From Bacillus sp. Marseille-P3661 (GTDB taxonomy: Bacteria > Bacillota > Bacilli > Bacillales > Bacillaceae_J), in contig NZ_LT965958.1 in assembly GCF_900240995.1 (NCBI RefSeq), positions 158,758 through 222,757 of the forward strand: a stretch of 64,000 nucleotides of DNA. Direction: 5' to 3'. Each line of letters begins with the position of its first letter. Position 1 is the stretch's first letter. The notes below the pieces were generated by a model. The model was not told the origin of the DNA and did no database searches. It saw only the letters and a program-made list of their open reading frames with translations. This document shows positions 27,920 to 36,694 of the stretch, piece after piece. Both the position numbers and the translations under genes were made by a program.

Positions 27920-28291
27920 ATGAACAAAGATCAATGCTATGACATTATTGAAACGATCGCTGGTGCATATCCTATGTTTGATATATCAAGTAGGATTGGC
28001 CAAAAACGAATAAACGTATGGATTCAACACCTTTCGAAGATGCCATATGAGCGTGTTATGAAAAAATTAGAGATGCACATTTCTGATTATAGATTTCCAC
28101 CTGTGATTGCCGATATAGCAGTTGAAATGCCGAAGGAAAATACTTTTTTAATTCAGCTAAAGCAATGGGAAGAACAAGTGCGGGAGGAAAGAGAACGTGG
28201 GATGATAAAACCGGTTGACGAGTATCTTCCTAAGAATACAAAAGATGAGTACAAATACTTATTCGAGGGTGAGGCCGATGGGATCAACTAA
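27920..28291 (+). CDS. Helicase loader/inhibitor, SPP1 G39P-like
   Basis: A 123-residue protein with the N-terminal fold of the phage helicase loader family (G39P/gp59-like): MNKDQCYDIIETIAGAYPMFD, RINVWIQHLSKMPYERVMKKLEMH and DYRFPPVIADIA. The C-terminal half is charged and probably flexible, as in G39P. In SPP1 this protein carries the G40P helicase to the initiator. ATG 27920 is chosen; an in-frame ATG at 27899 lacks a ribosome site. The gene overlaps the helicase start by 14 bp, matching the loader-helicase order in phages. Confidence 0.8.
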   Translation: MNKDQCYDIIETIAGAYPMFDISSRIGQKRINVWIQHLSKMPYERVMKKLEMHISDYRFPPVIADIAVEMPKENTFLIQLKQWEEQVREERERGMIKPVDEYLPKNTKDEYKYLFEGEADGIN

Positions 28292-29567
28292 ATGGGTCAA
28301 TCACGAAGCCGAGCAAGCGGTGCTAGGGGCCATTTTATTAGATGGCGGTCTAATACAAGAATGCATATTACAATCTAACCATTTTCCAGCAGGCATTCAC
28401 CAAATGATATTCAAGGCTATGCGTGAGGTTGATGAGAAAAATCTAGCCATTGATGTAGTAACCGTTTCATCAGCTTTAGGTGATGTCATTCGTCAAGTAG
28501 GGGGAGTCACATATTTAAGTGCTTTAGCAGACTCTGTACCATCAACAGCTAATTTTAATGTTTATCAACAGCTTATCTTGGAAGCATATAAACTACGTGA
28601 AACACGTAATCTTGCCACGCAATTGGCAATGAATCCGGAACACATTACTGACTATTATCAACGCATTTCAGAAATTCAAGAAGTAATCTCTATTCAATCA
28701 CGGACAATGAAACATATACTGGTGGAAATTTACCAAGATATGGAAACTGATATTGAGGGGATTTAAGGAGTTGACACAGGAATAGATGAATTTAATGACT
28801 ATACCGGTGGATTGCAATCAGGTGATCTTATTATTATTGCAGCCAGACCATCTGTTGGAAAAACAGCTTTTGCCTTAAATCTAGCAAAGAGCCATTGTCA
28901 AAGCGGTGGATGTACTAGTTTTTTTAGTCTGGAGATGAATGATAAACAATTGTTGCAAAGAATGCTATCTGCGCAGTCAAATGTTAATGCTGCGAAGTGG
29001 AAAAATCCTAAGGCTTTTTTTACAGAAGAAGATTATCAGAAAGTTTCAAGAGGTATGGGGTATCTTGATAAATGGAATTTGTATATTGAGGATCAATCAG
29101 AACAGTCTGTTTTATCGATTCGTTCTGCTATCAGAAAAAATATGCGCCAGCATCCAAATTTAAAACACCTCGTTATTATAGATTATTTGCAGCTGATTCG
29201 ATTAGAAGGAAAGGTTGATCGCCATGATTTAGCAATTGGACAAATAACAAAAGCTTTAAAAGCGATGGCACGTGAATTTAAGATTCCAATAGTTCTATTA
29301 TCACAGCTTTCAAGAGGTGTAGAACAACGTAAGGATAAGCGCCCCATCATGTCGGATATTAGGGACTCCGGATGTGTAGAGCAGGATGCCGATATAGTCT
29401 GTTTTCTGTATCGGGATGATTATTATGAAAGAGAAACTGGGAATCGGAACGTTGTTGAAGCTATTATTGCCAAGCATCGGAATGGCCCAGTAGGTACTGT
29501 TAAGATGGGTTTTATAAAAGAGTATGGAAAGTTTATTAATCTTGAAAGGAAGACTGTCCATGTGTAA
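28278..29567 (+). pseudogene. DnaB-type replicative helicase interrupted by one TAA codon
   Basis: Two segments in the same frame are separated by a single ochre codon at 28764-28766. The first, 162 codons, holds the DnaB N-terminal domain (NHEAEQAVLGAILLDGG, FNVYQQLILEAYKLRE) and linker helix. The second begins GVDTGIDEFN and contains the RecA-like motor: Walker A AARPSVGKTAFALNLA, FFSLEMNDKQL, Walker B LVIIDYLQLI, LLSQLSRGVEQRKDKRP and SDIRDSGCVEQDADIVCFLYRDDYY. No base is gained or lost, so one substitution explains the break. The stop lies at the junction between linker and motor domains, and AAGGAG overlaps it, so separate translation from TTG 28812 is conceivable but unproven. Confidence 0.85.
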
Positions 29568-29748
29568 AAAGGATGTGATTGAACTACTAAAGGAGCATTA
29601 TTTTCATACTGGAAGGGTAATGGATCTGAATTAATTTCAACAATCTTTCAATGAGGTAGCTACATATGAAGAACTTGTGCAATGTTTGATTTTGTTTGAC
29701 GAATATTTAGATTTATGCCGGAAAGTAGTAAATATGAAGGAGTTGTGA
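29560..29748 (+). pseudogene. Small downstream ORF, also broken by one in-frame TAA
   Basis: ATG 29560 overlaps the helicase stop (ATGTGTAA). The frame reads MCKKDVIELLKEHYFHTGR ... then TAA at 29632-29634, then continues in frame as FQQSFNEVATYEELVQCLI ... to TGA at 29748. Restoring the codon would give a 62-residue helical protein. I do not recognise it. It shares single-codon decay with the helicase gene upstream. Confidence 0.55.
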
Positions 29749-29774
29749 ACTGGCTGATCTTTATGAATGTGCAC

Positions 29775-29803
29775 GGAGACAGGTAAATCAATTATCTGTC
29801 TCC
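29775..29803. terminator. Hairpin between converging replication module and DUF4317 gene
   Basis: GGAGACAG ... CTGTCTCC, perfect 8-bp stem, located between genes that converge; probably acts on both strands although the T tracts are weak. Confidence 0.6.
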
Positions 29804-29820
29804 ATTCCATTTAATTCTAT

Positions 29821-30999
29821 TTAGTCTTCTGCTTTATTTGCGAACGCCTCTGGGATCATCGTAAATCCTTCAATAACAGTATCTTCCTCCACTTCAATCA
29901 TGAGGTATCGTTTTCCTTGAAAATGGACTTGTCTTACGTATTTTAAGTCTTGTGGACTGACAGCTATGTTCGCTAATTTCGTCTGGATTTTAATCGATTT
30001 TGTATTATATTTAGGCATGATGCTACTTGCTTTTAATTCATACTTTTCATCATCAATAACCTTTTGAAAAGCTGTGGCTACTTTTTCTTCATTTACTTCC
30101 TCAATTCCACTTGCTTTTAGAACGCGTTCGACGTCTTTGTAATCTAATTTAGGGACATCTGACTCTTCATATTCTTCCATTACACGGTGGATTTCTTCAT
30201 ATACATTAGCGAGTGTAGCTGTGTTTAATTTATCACCGGTTACGTCTTTGACAATTTCTTCAAAAACGGCTTTGTCGTCTTTGGCCGTCATTGTCTCTTC
30301 AGCATTTAATACTTCCTCGATGAAATCAAGATCAGGCTCATACGCTTTTCCTGAGGAATAGAGAATATGGTTAACATCAGCCGCGTTTTCACTAAAACAA
30401 GGAAATAAAAAACCTCCGACAGGCGCTTGTAGATTGATGACTGGATTAACGACAACATTGTACTTGAATTCCCTCTCGATATAATCAAAAAGCAGTTCTT
30501 TTTTTGGCTCCTGCGTTTTATTAATGCTGCAAAGAATAAAGGAGTGGGAATAAACAGTATCACGTACGTTTTCCTCTGTTTCATCACTTTTTTGTTTTGT
30601 AGGTTTAAAATATTCCCCTTTTATGAAAGTTACAACAAGATCCATTTCATATTGTTTGTCCTGTAGCATTTTTCCGACGATCTGCAGCATCTTTTCTCTA
30701 AAGTCTTCATTACTTCCTAATAAGCCTTGATGGAGGATAAGCTGACTGCTATTTTCTACGTCACGCTGAAACTTTAACTCAAATAACTTTTCATCTAATT
30801 GACCGGTTAATACTTTTTTGAAATTAGTCATAAACAGTTCTTGCTGGTCTTGATCTAACATTTCAAATGGTCTGCTTTCGTAATGATAAATTTCGCTTGA
30901 TTCCTTCATTATGTATATGGTGAAAATCTCCCGTATTTTCATTAAATCGTTTTCTAATTTAAACTGTTTCCGAATATTTGCGATGTCTTTTTTATTCAC
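29821..30999 (-). CDS. DUF4317 family protein
   Basis: A cytoplasmic protein of 392 residues matching DUF4317, a family of unknown function in Firmicutes. It begins VNKKDIANIRKQFKLENDLMKI and includes GGFLFPCFSENAADVNHILYSSGK and the C-terminal PKYNTKSIKIQTKLANIAVSPQDLKYV. GTG 30999 is chosen because TAGGAGTGG lies eight bases before it; the longer start inside this site is unlikely. It is monocistronic, converging on the phage-like module. No catalytic motif is visible. Confidence 0.85.
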   Translation of the reverse strand: MNKKDIANIRKQFKLENDLMKIREIFTIYIMKESSEIYHYESRPFEMLDQDQQELFMTNFKKVLTGQLDEKLFELKFQRDVENSSQLILHQGLLGSNEDFREKMLQIVGKMLQDKQYEMDLVVTFIKGEYFKPTKQKSDETEENVRDTVYSHSFILCSINKTQEPKKELLFDYIEREFKYNVVVNPVINLQAPVGGFLFPCFSENAADVNHILYSSGKAYEPDLDFIEEVLNAEETMTAKDDKAVFEEIVKDVTGDKLNTATLANVYEEIHRVMEEYEESDVPKLDYKDVERVLKASGIEEVNEEKVATAFQKVIDDEKYELKASSIMPKYNTKSIKIQTKLANIAVSPQDLKYVRQVHFQGKRYLMIEVEEDTVIEGFTMIPEAFANKAED

Positions 31000-31196
31000 G
31001 TATAGTTCCACTCCTAAGGCATTTATCTATGTTATTTACCCGCCAGCGAATAATGTCTTGGGTACGCTGCCGCAATCTTTAAAACATCTTTTTATTTTAA
31101 CATTGTTTGTGTGTCAGTCGTAATGTAAAACCTATATAAATTAATTTTGTTCTGCTAGGGCACTAAGATGGAAGTGCTAGCTATTGCTTTTTGGTT

Positions 31197-31740
31197 AATA
31201 GCGAACTCAATGTCCGGAAAACTGGTGCCAGGAGCAGTTATTGTGCAAATAAGGGCTTCAATGTCCGCCAATTAAATGTAACCGGACATCTGTGCCGTTA
31301 TTTGCGTTTCACAGAGGTATTTTTGAGTTTCACGGACATGTATGTCGCTATTACATCTAGTAGGAGCTACATGGTATTGATGTTTGGTAAATAGCGAACT
31401 CAATGTCCGGAAAACTGGTTCCATGTGCTCTTTTTGTGCAAATAAGGGTTTCTATGTCCGCCAATTAAATGTAACTGGAATAACCGGACATCTGTGCCGT
31501 TATTTGCGTTTCACAGAGGTTTTATTGAGTTTCACGGACATAAATGTCGCTATTACATCAAGTAGGAGCTACATGGTATTGATTTTTGGTTAATAGCGAA
31601 CTCAATGTCCGGAAAACTGGTTCCATGTGCTCTTTTTGTGCAAATAAGGGTTTCTATGTCCGCCAATTAAATGTAATCGGGGTATCCGGACATCTGTCCG
31701 TTTCACATAGGAACTTTTGAGTTCCACAGATAACTACACT
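31197..31740. repeat. Three tandem copies of a 190-200 bp nested palindrome
   Basis: Copies start with AATAGCGAACTCAATGTCCG at 31197, 31390 and 31592 (spacings 193 and 202); the third is truncated near 31740. Within a unit the outer arm AATAGCGA...TGTCCG pairs with CGGACAT...TCGCTATT, and the inner arm GCAAATAAGGG...TGTCCG pairs with CGGACAT...CGTTATTTGC. Short reading frames across the copies are by-products of the repeat. The stretch 31012-31196 before it and 31741-31895 after it show no gene. Confidence 0.9.
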
Positions 31741-31895
31741 TTGTCATAAAAACAACTCAAACCATATTTTGAAACTTTAATGGAATTTAGTGAGTAAAAG
31801 CATAAAAGAATAACAACATCAAAGCGTTAATGGGCGTCATTGCTAGAAAATTCTATAAAGTTTATAATCTCTTTTAAAGAAAGGGGTAGAATACT

Positions 31896-32774
31896 GTGAA
31901 TCAAGTAAAATATTATATATCGTTAGTTATAGGTACATTTATCATTGCATTATCTTTTACTTTATTACAAGGTCCGAATCAGATTGCTTCCGGAGGTTTA
32001 ACAGGGGCAGCTCTTGTTCTTAGTTATATTTTTAACGTTCCATCAGCTATTGTATTATGGATTACCACTTTGCTTTTGTTATTTTTTTGTAGTTATTTTC
32101 TAGGAGTGGATGCAATTTTAAAAGCGGTTGTAGGATCTTTGTTAATTCCGTTTTTTGTATACTTTACTAGTGAACTACCGCCACTTACATATGATCCGCT
32201 ATTAGCTTCTCTTTACGGTGGATTAGGGGTAGGCATTGGTTTAGGTATCGTTTTTCGAGCAGGTGGGAATACGGGTGGTTTTACATTAATTGCTCAAATT
32301 TTACACAAAACAAAATCTGTTAAACATAGTACATCGATTATTGTTATGGATGCAACGGTAATGATTGCAGGGGGGCTTATTTTTTTACCTGAAAAAGCAT
32401 TGTATGCTTTAGTTGGGGCATTCGTAACGCGAAAAACGATGGAATTTATACAGGGTACGAATAAAGTGTCCAAGGTAGCCTACATTATCTCAAGTACTGA
32501 ATATGAGAAAAGTTTAGCAGAGTCCGTTCTGCATGGATTAGACAGAGGTTTAACGAAAATGACAGGGGCAGGAGGTTATACCGATAGTGAAAGAGTAATT
32601 ATGATGATTGTACTTGATCCAAGAAAAGTAAACGATCTACGATCAATGGTACTTGGAATTGATCCACATGCTTTTATCATACTATGTGAAGCAACCGAGG
32701 TGTTTGGTGAAGGTTTCACACCATCTTTTCTGCCTCCTCAAAGCAAAAAGTATCATTCACCAAGCACAGTCTAG
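31896..32774 (+). CDS. YitT-family membrane protein (DUF161/DUF2179)
   Basis: A 292-residue membrane protein of the YitT family (five to six helices, then a cytoplasmic DUF2179 domain with GLDRGLTKMTGAGGYTDSERVIMMIVLDPRKVNDL and DPHAFIILCEATEVFGEGF). The membrane region shows GPNQIASGGLTGAALVLSYIF and GGNTGGFTLIAQIL. The family has no settled function. GTG 31896 follows AAAGGGGTAG. A second, shorter family member lies at 42.2-42.8 kb. Confidence 0.9.
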   Translation: MNQVKYYISLVIGTFIIALSFTLLQGPNQIASGGLTGAALVLSYIFNVPSAIVLWITTLLLLFFCSYFLGVDAILKAVVGSLLIPFFVYFTSELPPLTYDPLLASLYGGLGVGIGLGIVFRAGGNTGGFTLIAQILHKTKSVKHSTSIIVMDATVMIAGGLIFLPEKALYALVGAFVTRKTMEFIQGTNKVSKVAYIISSTEYEKSLAESVLHGLDRGLTKMTGAGGYTDSERVIMMIVLDPRKVNDLRSMVLGIDPHAFIILCEATEVFGEGFTPSFLPPQSKKYHSPSTV

Positions 32775-32834
32775 AGGCATTCTAATAAAACGGTAGTAGA
32801 TAACTAGTTTTGAATTTAATTTCATTTCTTTGTC

Positions 32835-32864
32835 GGACCACAATGGATTGTCCTTGTGGTCCTT
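32835..32864. terminator. Hairpin between yitT-like and MEKHLA-domain genes
   Basis: GGACCACAA ... TTGTGGTCC, a perfect 9-bp stem between converging genes; the T tail is weak. Confidence 0.55.
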
Positions 32865-32915
32865 CTAGGCTATTCTGAATCCTTCCAATATAGTGTGATA
32901 CCATATTTATTGATG

Positions 32916-33374
32916 TTATATGTATTCATACTCTGAAAAAGTCGCTGCTTGACCATAATAGTTATTATTGTCGTCTATGATATTCCAGACGATTGCTTGT
33001 TTAATATAAAATCGCTTTCCAGTACTAGAAATGCGAATTCCTGTGTAATTGTTTACAAAGCCATTAGCAGTCACTTCTTCAAAAAATCTCGCTCTCTCAG
33101 CTCTCTCCATTGGTTCGGCGGTAAGTCGTGATGGTGTTTTTATAAAGTCCTCTTTATCCGTTTCCCATAATGTCAATGCTGCTTGATTACCAAAATTAAG
33201 GACAGGGTCAACTTCAGTTCCGTGCGACAAGATAATGGTTTCGCTATGATAAAGTTGGTCTAACAAGCTTTTATCCGCTTGTAACGGAATTAAATCATGT
33301 CCAATCCATTTCTTAAAACTTTCATTTAAACGTTTAGCATGTTCTTCTGTAAAGCCTTTCTCAGACTTGTTCAA
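32916..33374 (-). CDS. MEKHLA-domain (PAS-like) protein
   Basis: A soluble protein of about 152 residues matching the MEKHLA domain, a PAS-like sensory module. Key segments are LYHSETIILSHGTEVDPVLNFGNQAALTLWE, TAEPMERAERARFFEEV and GIRISSTGKRFYIKQAIVWNIID, followed by the YYGQAATFSEY end. TTG 33374 has GGGGTGG six bases upstream; GTG 33383 is an alternative. It stands alone, with no kinase or cyclase domain attached, so its partner is unknown. Confidence 0.87.
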   Translation of the reverse strand: MNKSEKGFTEEHAKRLNESFKKWIGHDLIPLQADKSLLDQLYHSETIILSHGTEVDPVLNFGNQAALTLWETDKEDFIKTPSRLTAEPMERAERARFFEEVTANGFVNNYTGIRISSTGKRFYIKQAIVWNIIDDNNNYYGQAATFSEYEYI

Positions 33375-33596
33375 GTTATCCACCCCTATAACTATACTTA
33401 AAATTAATACTTACTATCTATCTAATATATTACCAAAAATTTGGCTTCTATTGAAAAAAGATAAACAATCTTTAATTTGTTATAAATACTTCTATTCCAT
33501 AAGAAAAGATAAGGTATATGATTAAAAAATTACATACATCTAAGTGTGTCTGGAAATAAATAAACAGAAAATATTTCCAAGAAATGAGGTCTAGGA

Positions 33597-35189
33597 ATGG
33601 AAGAAAAAAATCATAAAGGAACTGGTGAACATTCAGATTCCCTGACAAACCGCCAAGGACACCCGATAACAGATAATCAAAATATTAGAACGGTCGGAAA
33701 CCGTGGACCATCCACGCTTGAAAATTATGATTTTCTTGAAAAAATGTCTCATTTTGACCGCGAAAGAGTGCCGGAGCGGGTTGTTCATGCGCGTGGAGCC
33801 GGTGCGCATGGATACTTTGAAACGTATGGAAAAGTGGGCGATGAGCCGGTTGCAAAATACACCAGAGCAAAGCTGTTCCAGGAGCAGGGCAAGCGCACAC
33901 CGGTTTTTGTTCGATTCTCAACGGTGGCGGGAGGTAACGAGTCACCTGAAACTGCTCGTGACCCACGAGGCTTTGCTGTTAAATTTTATACAGAAGATGG
34001 AAACTGGGACCTTGTTGGAAATAATCTAAAAATATTTTTTATCCGAGATGCGATGAAGTTTCCTGATATGATTCATGCATTTAAGCCAGACCCTGTTTCG
34101 AATATTAGTAATCCTGAACGAATGTTTGATTTTCTTTCGCAAACACCTGAAGCGACACATATGGTTACATTCCTATTTTCTCCTTGGGGAATTCCAGCGA
34201 ATTATCGCCAGATGCAGGGCTCAGGTGTGAATACATATAAATGGGTTAATAAAGATGGAGAGGCTGTTTTAGTCAAATACCATTGGGAACCGCTTAAACA
34301 AGGAATCAAGAATCTTACTCAAAAGGAAGCGGAAGCAATCCAAGCTAAAAATGTAAGCCATGCGACACAAGATTTATATGAGGCGATTGAGCGCGGTGAC
34401 TATCCTGAGTGGGAGCTATGCGTTCAAATCATGAGCGACGACTACCATCCTGAGTTAGATTTTGATCCATTAGATGATACAAAATTATGGCCAACAGACC
34501 AATTTCCGTTTTTAAAAGTAGGAAAAATGGTTTTAAACAAAAATCCTGAAAACTACTTTAATGAAGTGGAGCAATCAGCATTTGGAACTGGTGTACTGGT
34601 AGATGGTTTGGATTTTTCCGACGATAAAATGCTGCAAGGCAGAACTTTTTCATATTCAGATACGCAGCGATATCGCGTTGGCACGAATTATTTACAGCTG
34701 CCAATTAATGCACCTAAAAAGCGTGTTGCTACCAATCAACGTGGTGGCCAAATGTCCTATCATGTAGATGCAGCACCAAGTCAAAATCCACACGTTAATT
34801 ATGAGCCTTCCGTTATAGGCGGCTTAAAGGAAGCCGAACAAGTTGGTAAAGTTCATGAACCACACTACAATGACAAATTAGTTCGCGAAAAGATTGATCG
34901 TCCAAATGATTTTGGGCAAGCTGGAGAAACGTATCGGAACCTTGAAGATTGGGAAAGGGAAGAGCTCATCAGCAACCTTGTAGACAATCTCAAAGTTTGT
35001 AGACCGGAAATCCAGAACAAAATGATTGAGTATTTTACAAATGCAGATGAGGAATATGGAAAACGGGTTAAAGAAGGAGTAACAAAAGCAATGCAAATGA
35101 TGAAGGATAAAACAAATACAGGCACTGCAGAAGCAGATGAAACGACCAAGAAGGCCAAACATATGGGGCATGAATCAGATCGATATTAA
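33597..35189 (+). CDS. Haem catalase
   Basis: A monofunctional haem catalase of 530 residues that breaks down hydrogen peroxide. The catalytic histidine is in [14 protein letters not shown], the asparagine in GNWDLVGNN, and the proximal haem-ligand tyrosine in [15 protein letters not shown] 45-residue charged tail ([22 protein letters not shown]) extends beyond the small-subunit catalase core. Bacilli carry several paralogues (KatA, KatE, KatX) and I cannot decide which this is. A GAGGTCTAGG segment precedes the ATG. No clear PerR box is seen upstream. Confidence 0.95.
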   Translation: MEEKNHKGTGEHSDSLTNRQGHPITDNQNIRTVGNRGPSTLENYDFLEKMSHFDRERVPERVVHARGAGAHGYFETYGKVGDEPVAKYTRAKLFQEQGKRTPVFVRFSTVAGGNESPETARDPRGFAVKFYTEDGNWDLVGNNLKIFFIRDAMKFPDMIHAFKPDPVSNISNPERMFDFLSQTPEATHMVTFLFSPWGIPANYRQMQGSGVNTYKWVNKDGEAVLVKYHWEPLKQGIKNLTQKEAEAIQAKNVSHATQDLYEAIERGDYPEWELCVQIMSDDYHPELDFDPLDDTKLWPTDQFPFLKVGKMVLNKNPENYFNEVEQSAFGTGVLVDGLDFSDDKMLQGRTFSYSDTQRYRVGTNYLQLPINAPKKRVATNQRGGQMSYHVDAAPSQNPHVNYEPSVIGGLKEAEQVGKVHEPHYNDKLVREKIDRPNDFGQAGETYRNLEDWEREELISNLVDNLKVCRPEIQNKMIEYFTNADEEYGKRVKEGVTKAMQMMKDKTNTGTAEADETTKKAKHMGHESDRY

Positions 35190-35194
35190 TGTCT

Positions 35195-35224
35195 AATGGC
35201 CGCACTTCAGCAAGTGCGGCCATT
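35195..35224 (+). terminator. Hairpin after the catalase gene
   Basis: ATGGCCGCACTT-CAGC-AAGTGCGGCCAT, a perfect 12-bp G/C-rich stem 6 bp after the stop; no T tract, so a processing or transcript-stabilising hairpin is also possible. Confidence 0.65.
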
Positions 35225-35402
35225 AGTAATATCCATGGTTTACGATCAAAAAGCACTATCAATTTTATTGGTTGTGAAAGTTGTTACGAAGACTAGTTTT
35301 ACCATTGATTACAATGAGACCTTCACACTGAAAGGTAAAGCGTTACAGCTCAGTGGAGGGTCCCAATTATTGCATTAATGTTAAATACTAGAGTTAAACA
35401 AA

Positions 35403-36131
35403 TTAATCGAGATTTGATGCTGCTGATTTATCTGCAATAATCGTAACGTGCTTATGTTTTTTTAAGATTGATGCTGGAAAGTTTTCAGAAGTTTCGCCTT
35501 TGATTAAGCGTGCTAATGCATTAGCTTTCTTTTCACCTGAAACTATCAAAAGAATTTCTTTACTTTCCATAATCGTATCAATGCCCATAGTAATCGCTTT
35601 TACTGGCACTTGTTCAATAGAAGAGAAGAATCTTGCATTGGCTTGACGTGTTGATTCATCTAACTCCACAATATGGGTTCTACTAGAAAAAGGAGTTCCT
35701 GGTTCATTAAATCCGATGTGCCCGTTAATTCCTAGGCCTAAAATTTGAACATCGATATGACCTGCAGTTTGAATTAGTTTCTCATAATCTGAGCATTCTT
35801 GTTGTAGGTTAGCTGCAACACCATTTGGTAAATGTACGCGGTCCATCGAAATATCTATATGTTTGAAAAACTTTTCCTTCATATACGTATGGTAACTGTT
35901 CGGGTTATCTTTTTCTAATCCTACATACTCATCTAAATTAAATGTAGTTATATTTTTAAAGGTTACTTTACCTTGATTGAATTTTTCTATTAAACACTTG
36001 TACAGCCCTTCTGGAGTTGAACCTGTGGCCAAACCAAATACGGGATTTTCTAATTGGTCGAGTTTTTTAGCTATGAATGAACAAGCCAGTTCACTCATAG
36101 CTGCATAATCGTTCGCGATAATTAATTTCAT
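35403..36131 (-). CDS. nagB: Glucosamine-6-phosphate deaminase NagB
   Basis: A 242-residue enzyme that isomerises and deaminates glucosamine-6-phosphate to fructose-6-phosphate and ammonia. The catalytic aspartate region is TTFNLDEYVGL, and the hallmark GLGINGHIGFNEPG and FSSRTHIVELDESTR are present; the length equals B. subtilis NagB. A strong AAGGAGGGTTGAG site precedes the ATG. nagA and nagR are not adjacent, though a BadF/NAGK-type kinase starts at 63.8 kb. Confidence 0.96.
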   Translation of the reverse strand: MKLIIANDYAAMSELACSFIAKKLDQLENPVFGLATGSTPEGLYKCLIEKFNQGKVTFKNITTFNLDEYVGLEKDNPNSYHTYMKEKFFKHIDISMDRVHLPNGVAANLQQECSDYEKLIQTAGHIDVQILGLGINGHIGFNEPGTPFSSRTHIVELDESTRQANARFFSSIEQVPVKAITMGIDTIMESKEILLIVSGEKKANALARLIKGETSENFPASILKKHKHVTIIADKSAASNLD

Positions 36132-36694
36132 CTCAACCCTCCTTGCGCGCGATCTTATACATATACAGGCTGTCCACCTAGCATATAGTTTCTAGTGCTA
36201 AACCTTTGGCATGCATAGTCTCCGTAATTAATAGCTGATCTTCCTGCCAATATTATTATAGATAAGATGTAGTATTTCCGGAACGACGTGTATCCCGTAC
36301 ACAATAAATACGGACCGAAAATACAGCAACATTATCATGCTCGGGTTCTTAGTGGGTACCATCGTATTTGCAGTCAATATGATCGTCGATAAAACTATTT
36401 TCCATTCATGAATGGGCTACATAAAAAGTGAATGAAGTTTTACTGCGGACATAGGGTATGTTATTCACCAAAGTTAGAATTTATAGAGGTAAAGCGGACA
36501 TAGATGATCTTATATGCAATAAAATCCTTTATTTAAGCAAGATTATCCAAAAATAAAGGATCAGAGGTCCTCTAAGCAATTCAAATACGCAATTTTTAAT
36601 GAAATAGCGAACCATACGGCCGCTTGGATAGGTAGAAATAGAATAACTGCGTTTTTTATAAACAAGTGTTGATGACAAAAAAGGGCTTAAAGTA
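36132..36694. other. Intergenic region upstream of the D-Ala carboxypeptidase gene
   Basis: 563 bases without a supported gene. They contain a single copy of the palindromic repeat family (36443-36623). Before it, 36270-36410 holds a short hydrophobic frame reading GFLVGTIVFAVNMIVDKTIF that may be a gene relic; no start or ribosome site supports it. Confidence 0.5.
36443..36623. repeat. Single dispersed copy of the nested-palindrome family (181 bp)
   Basis: GCGGACATAGGGTATGTTATT at the left and its imperfect complement GAAATAGCGAACCATACGG at the right, with an inner GCGGACATAG at 36494. The end motifs match the 31.2 kb triplet and the copy at 63.5 kb. Confidence 0.75.

Noticed and set aside
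28764-29634. Stop-codon reassignment or programmed readthrough of TAA
   Set aside because: All other genes in the window use TAA as a normal stop; two isolated TAA codons in a decaying module are better explained by mutation.
31191-31593. Two similar small proteins of about 67 residues
   Set aside because: They are translations of the palindromic repeat copies; the starts have no ribosome site and the similarity follows from DNA duplication.
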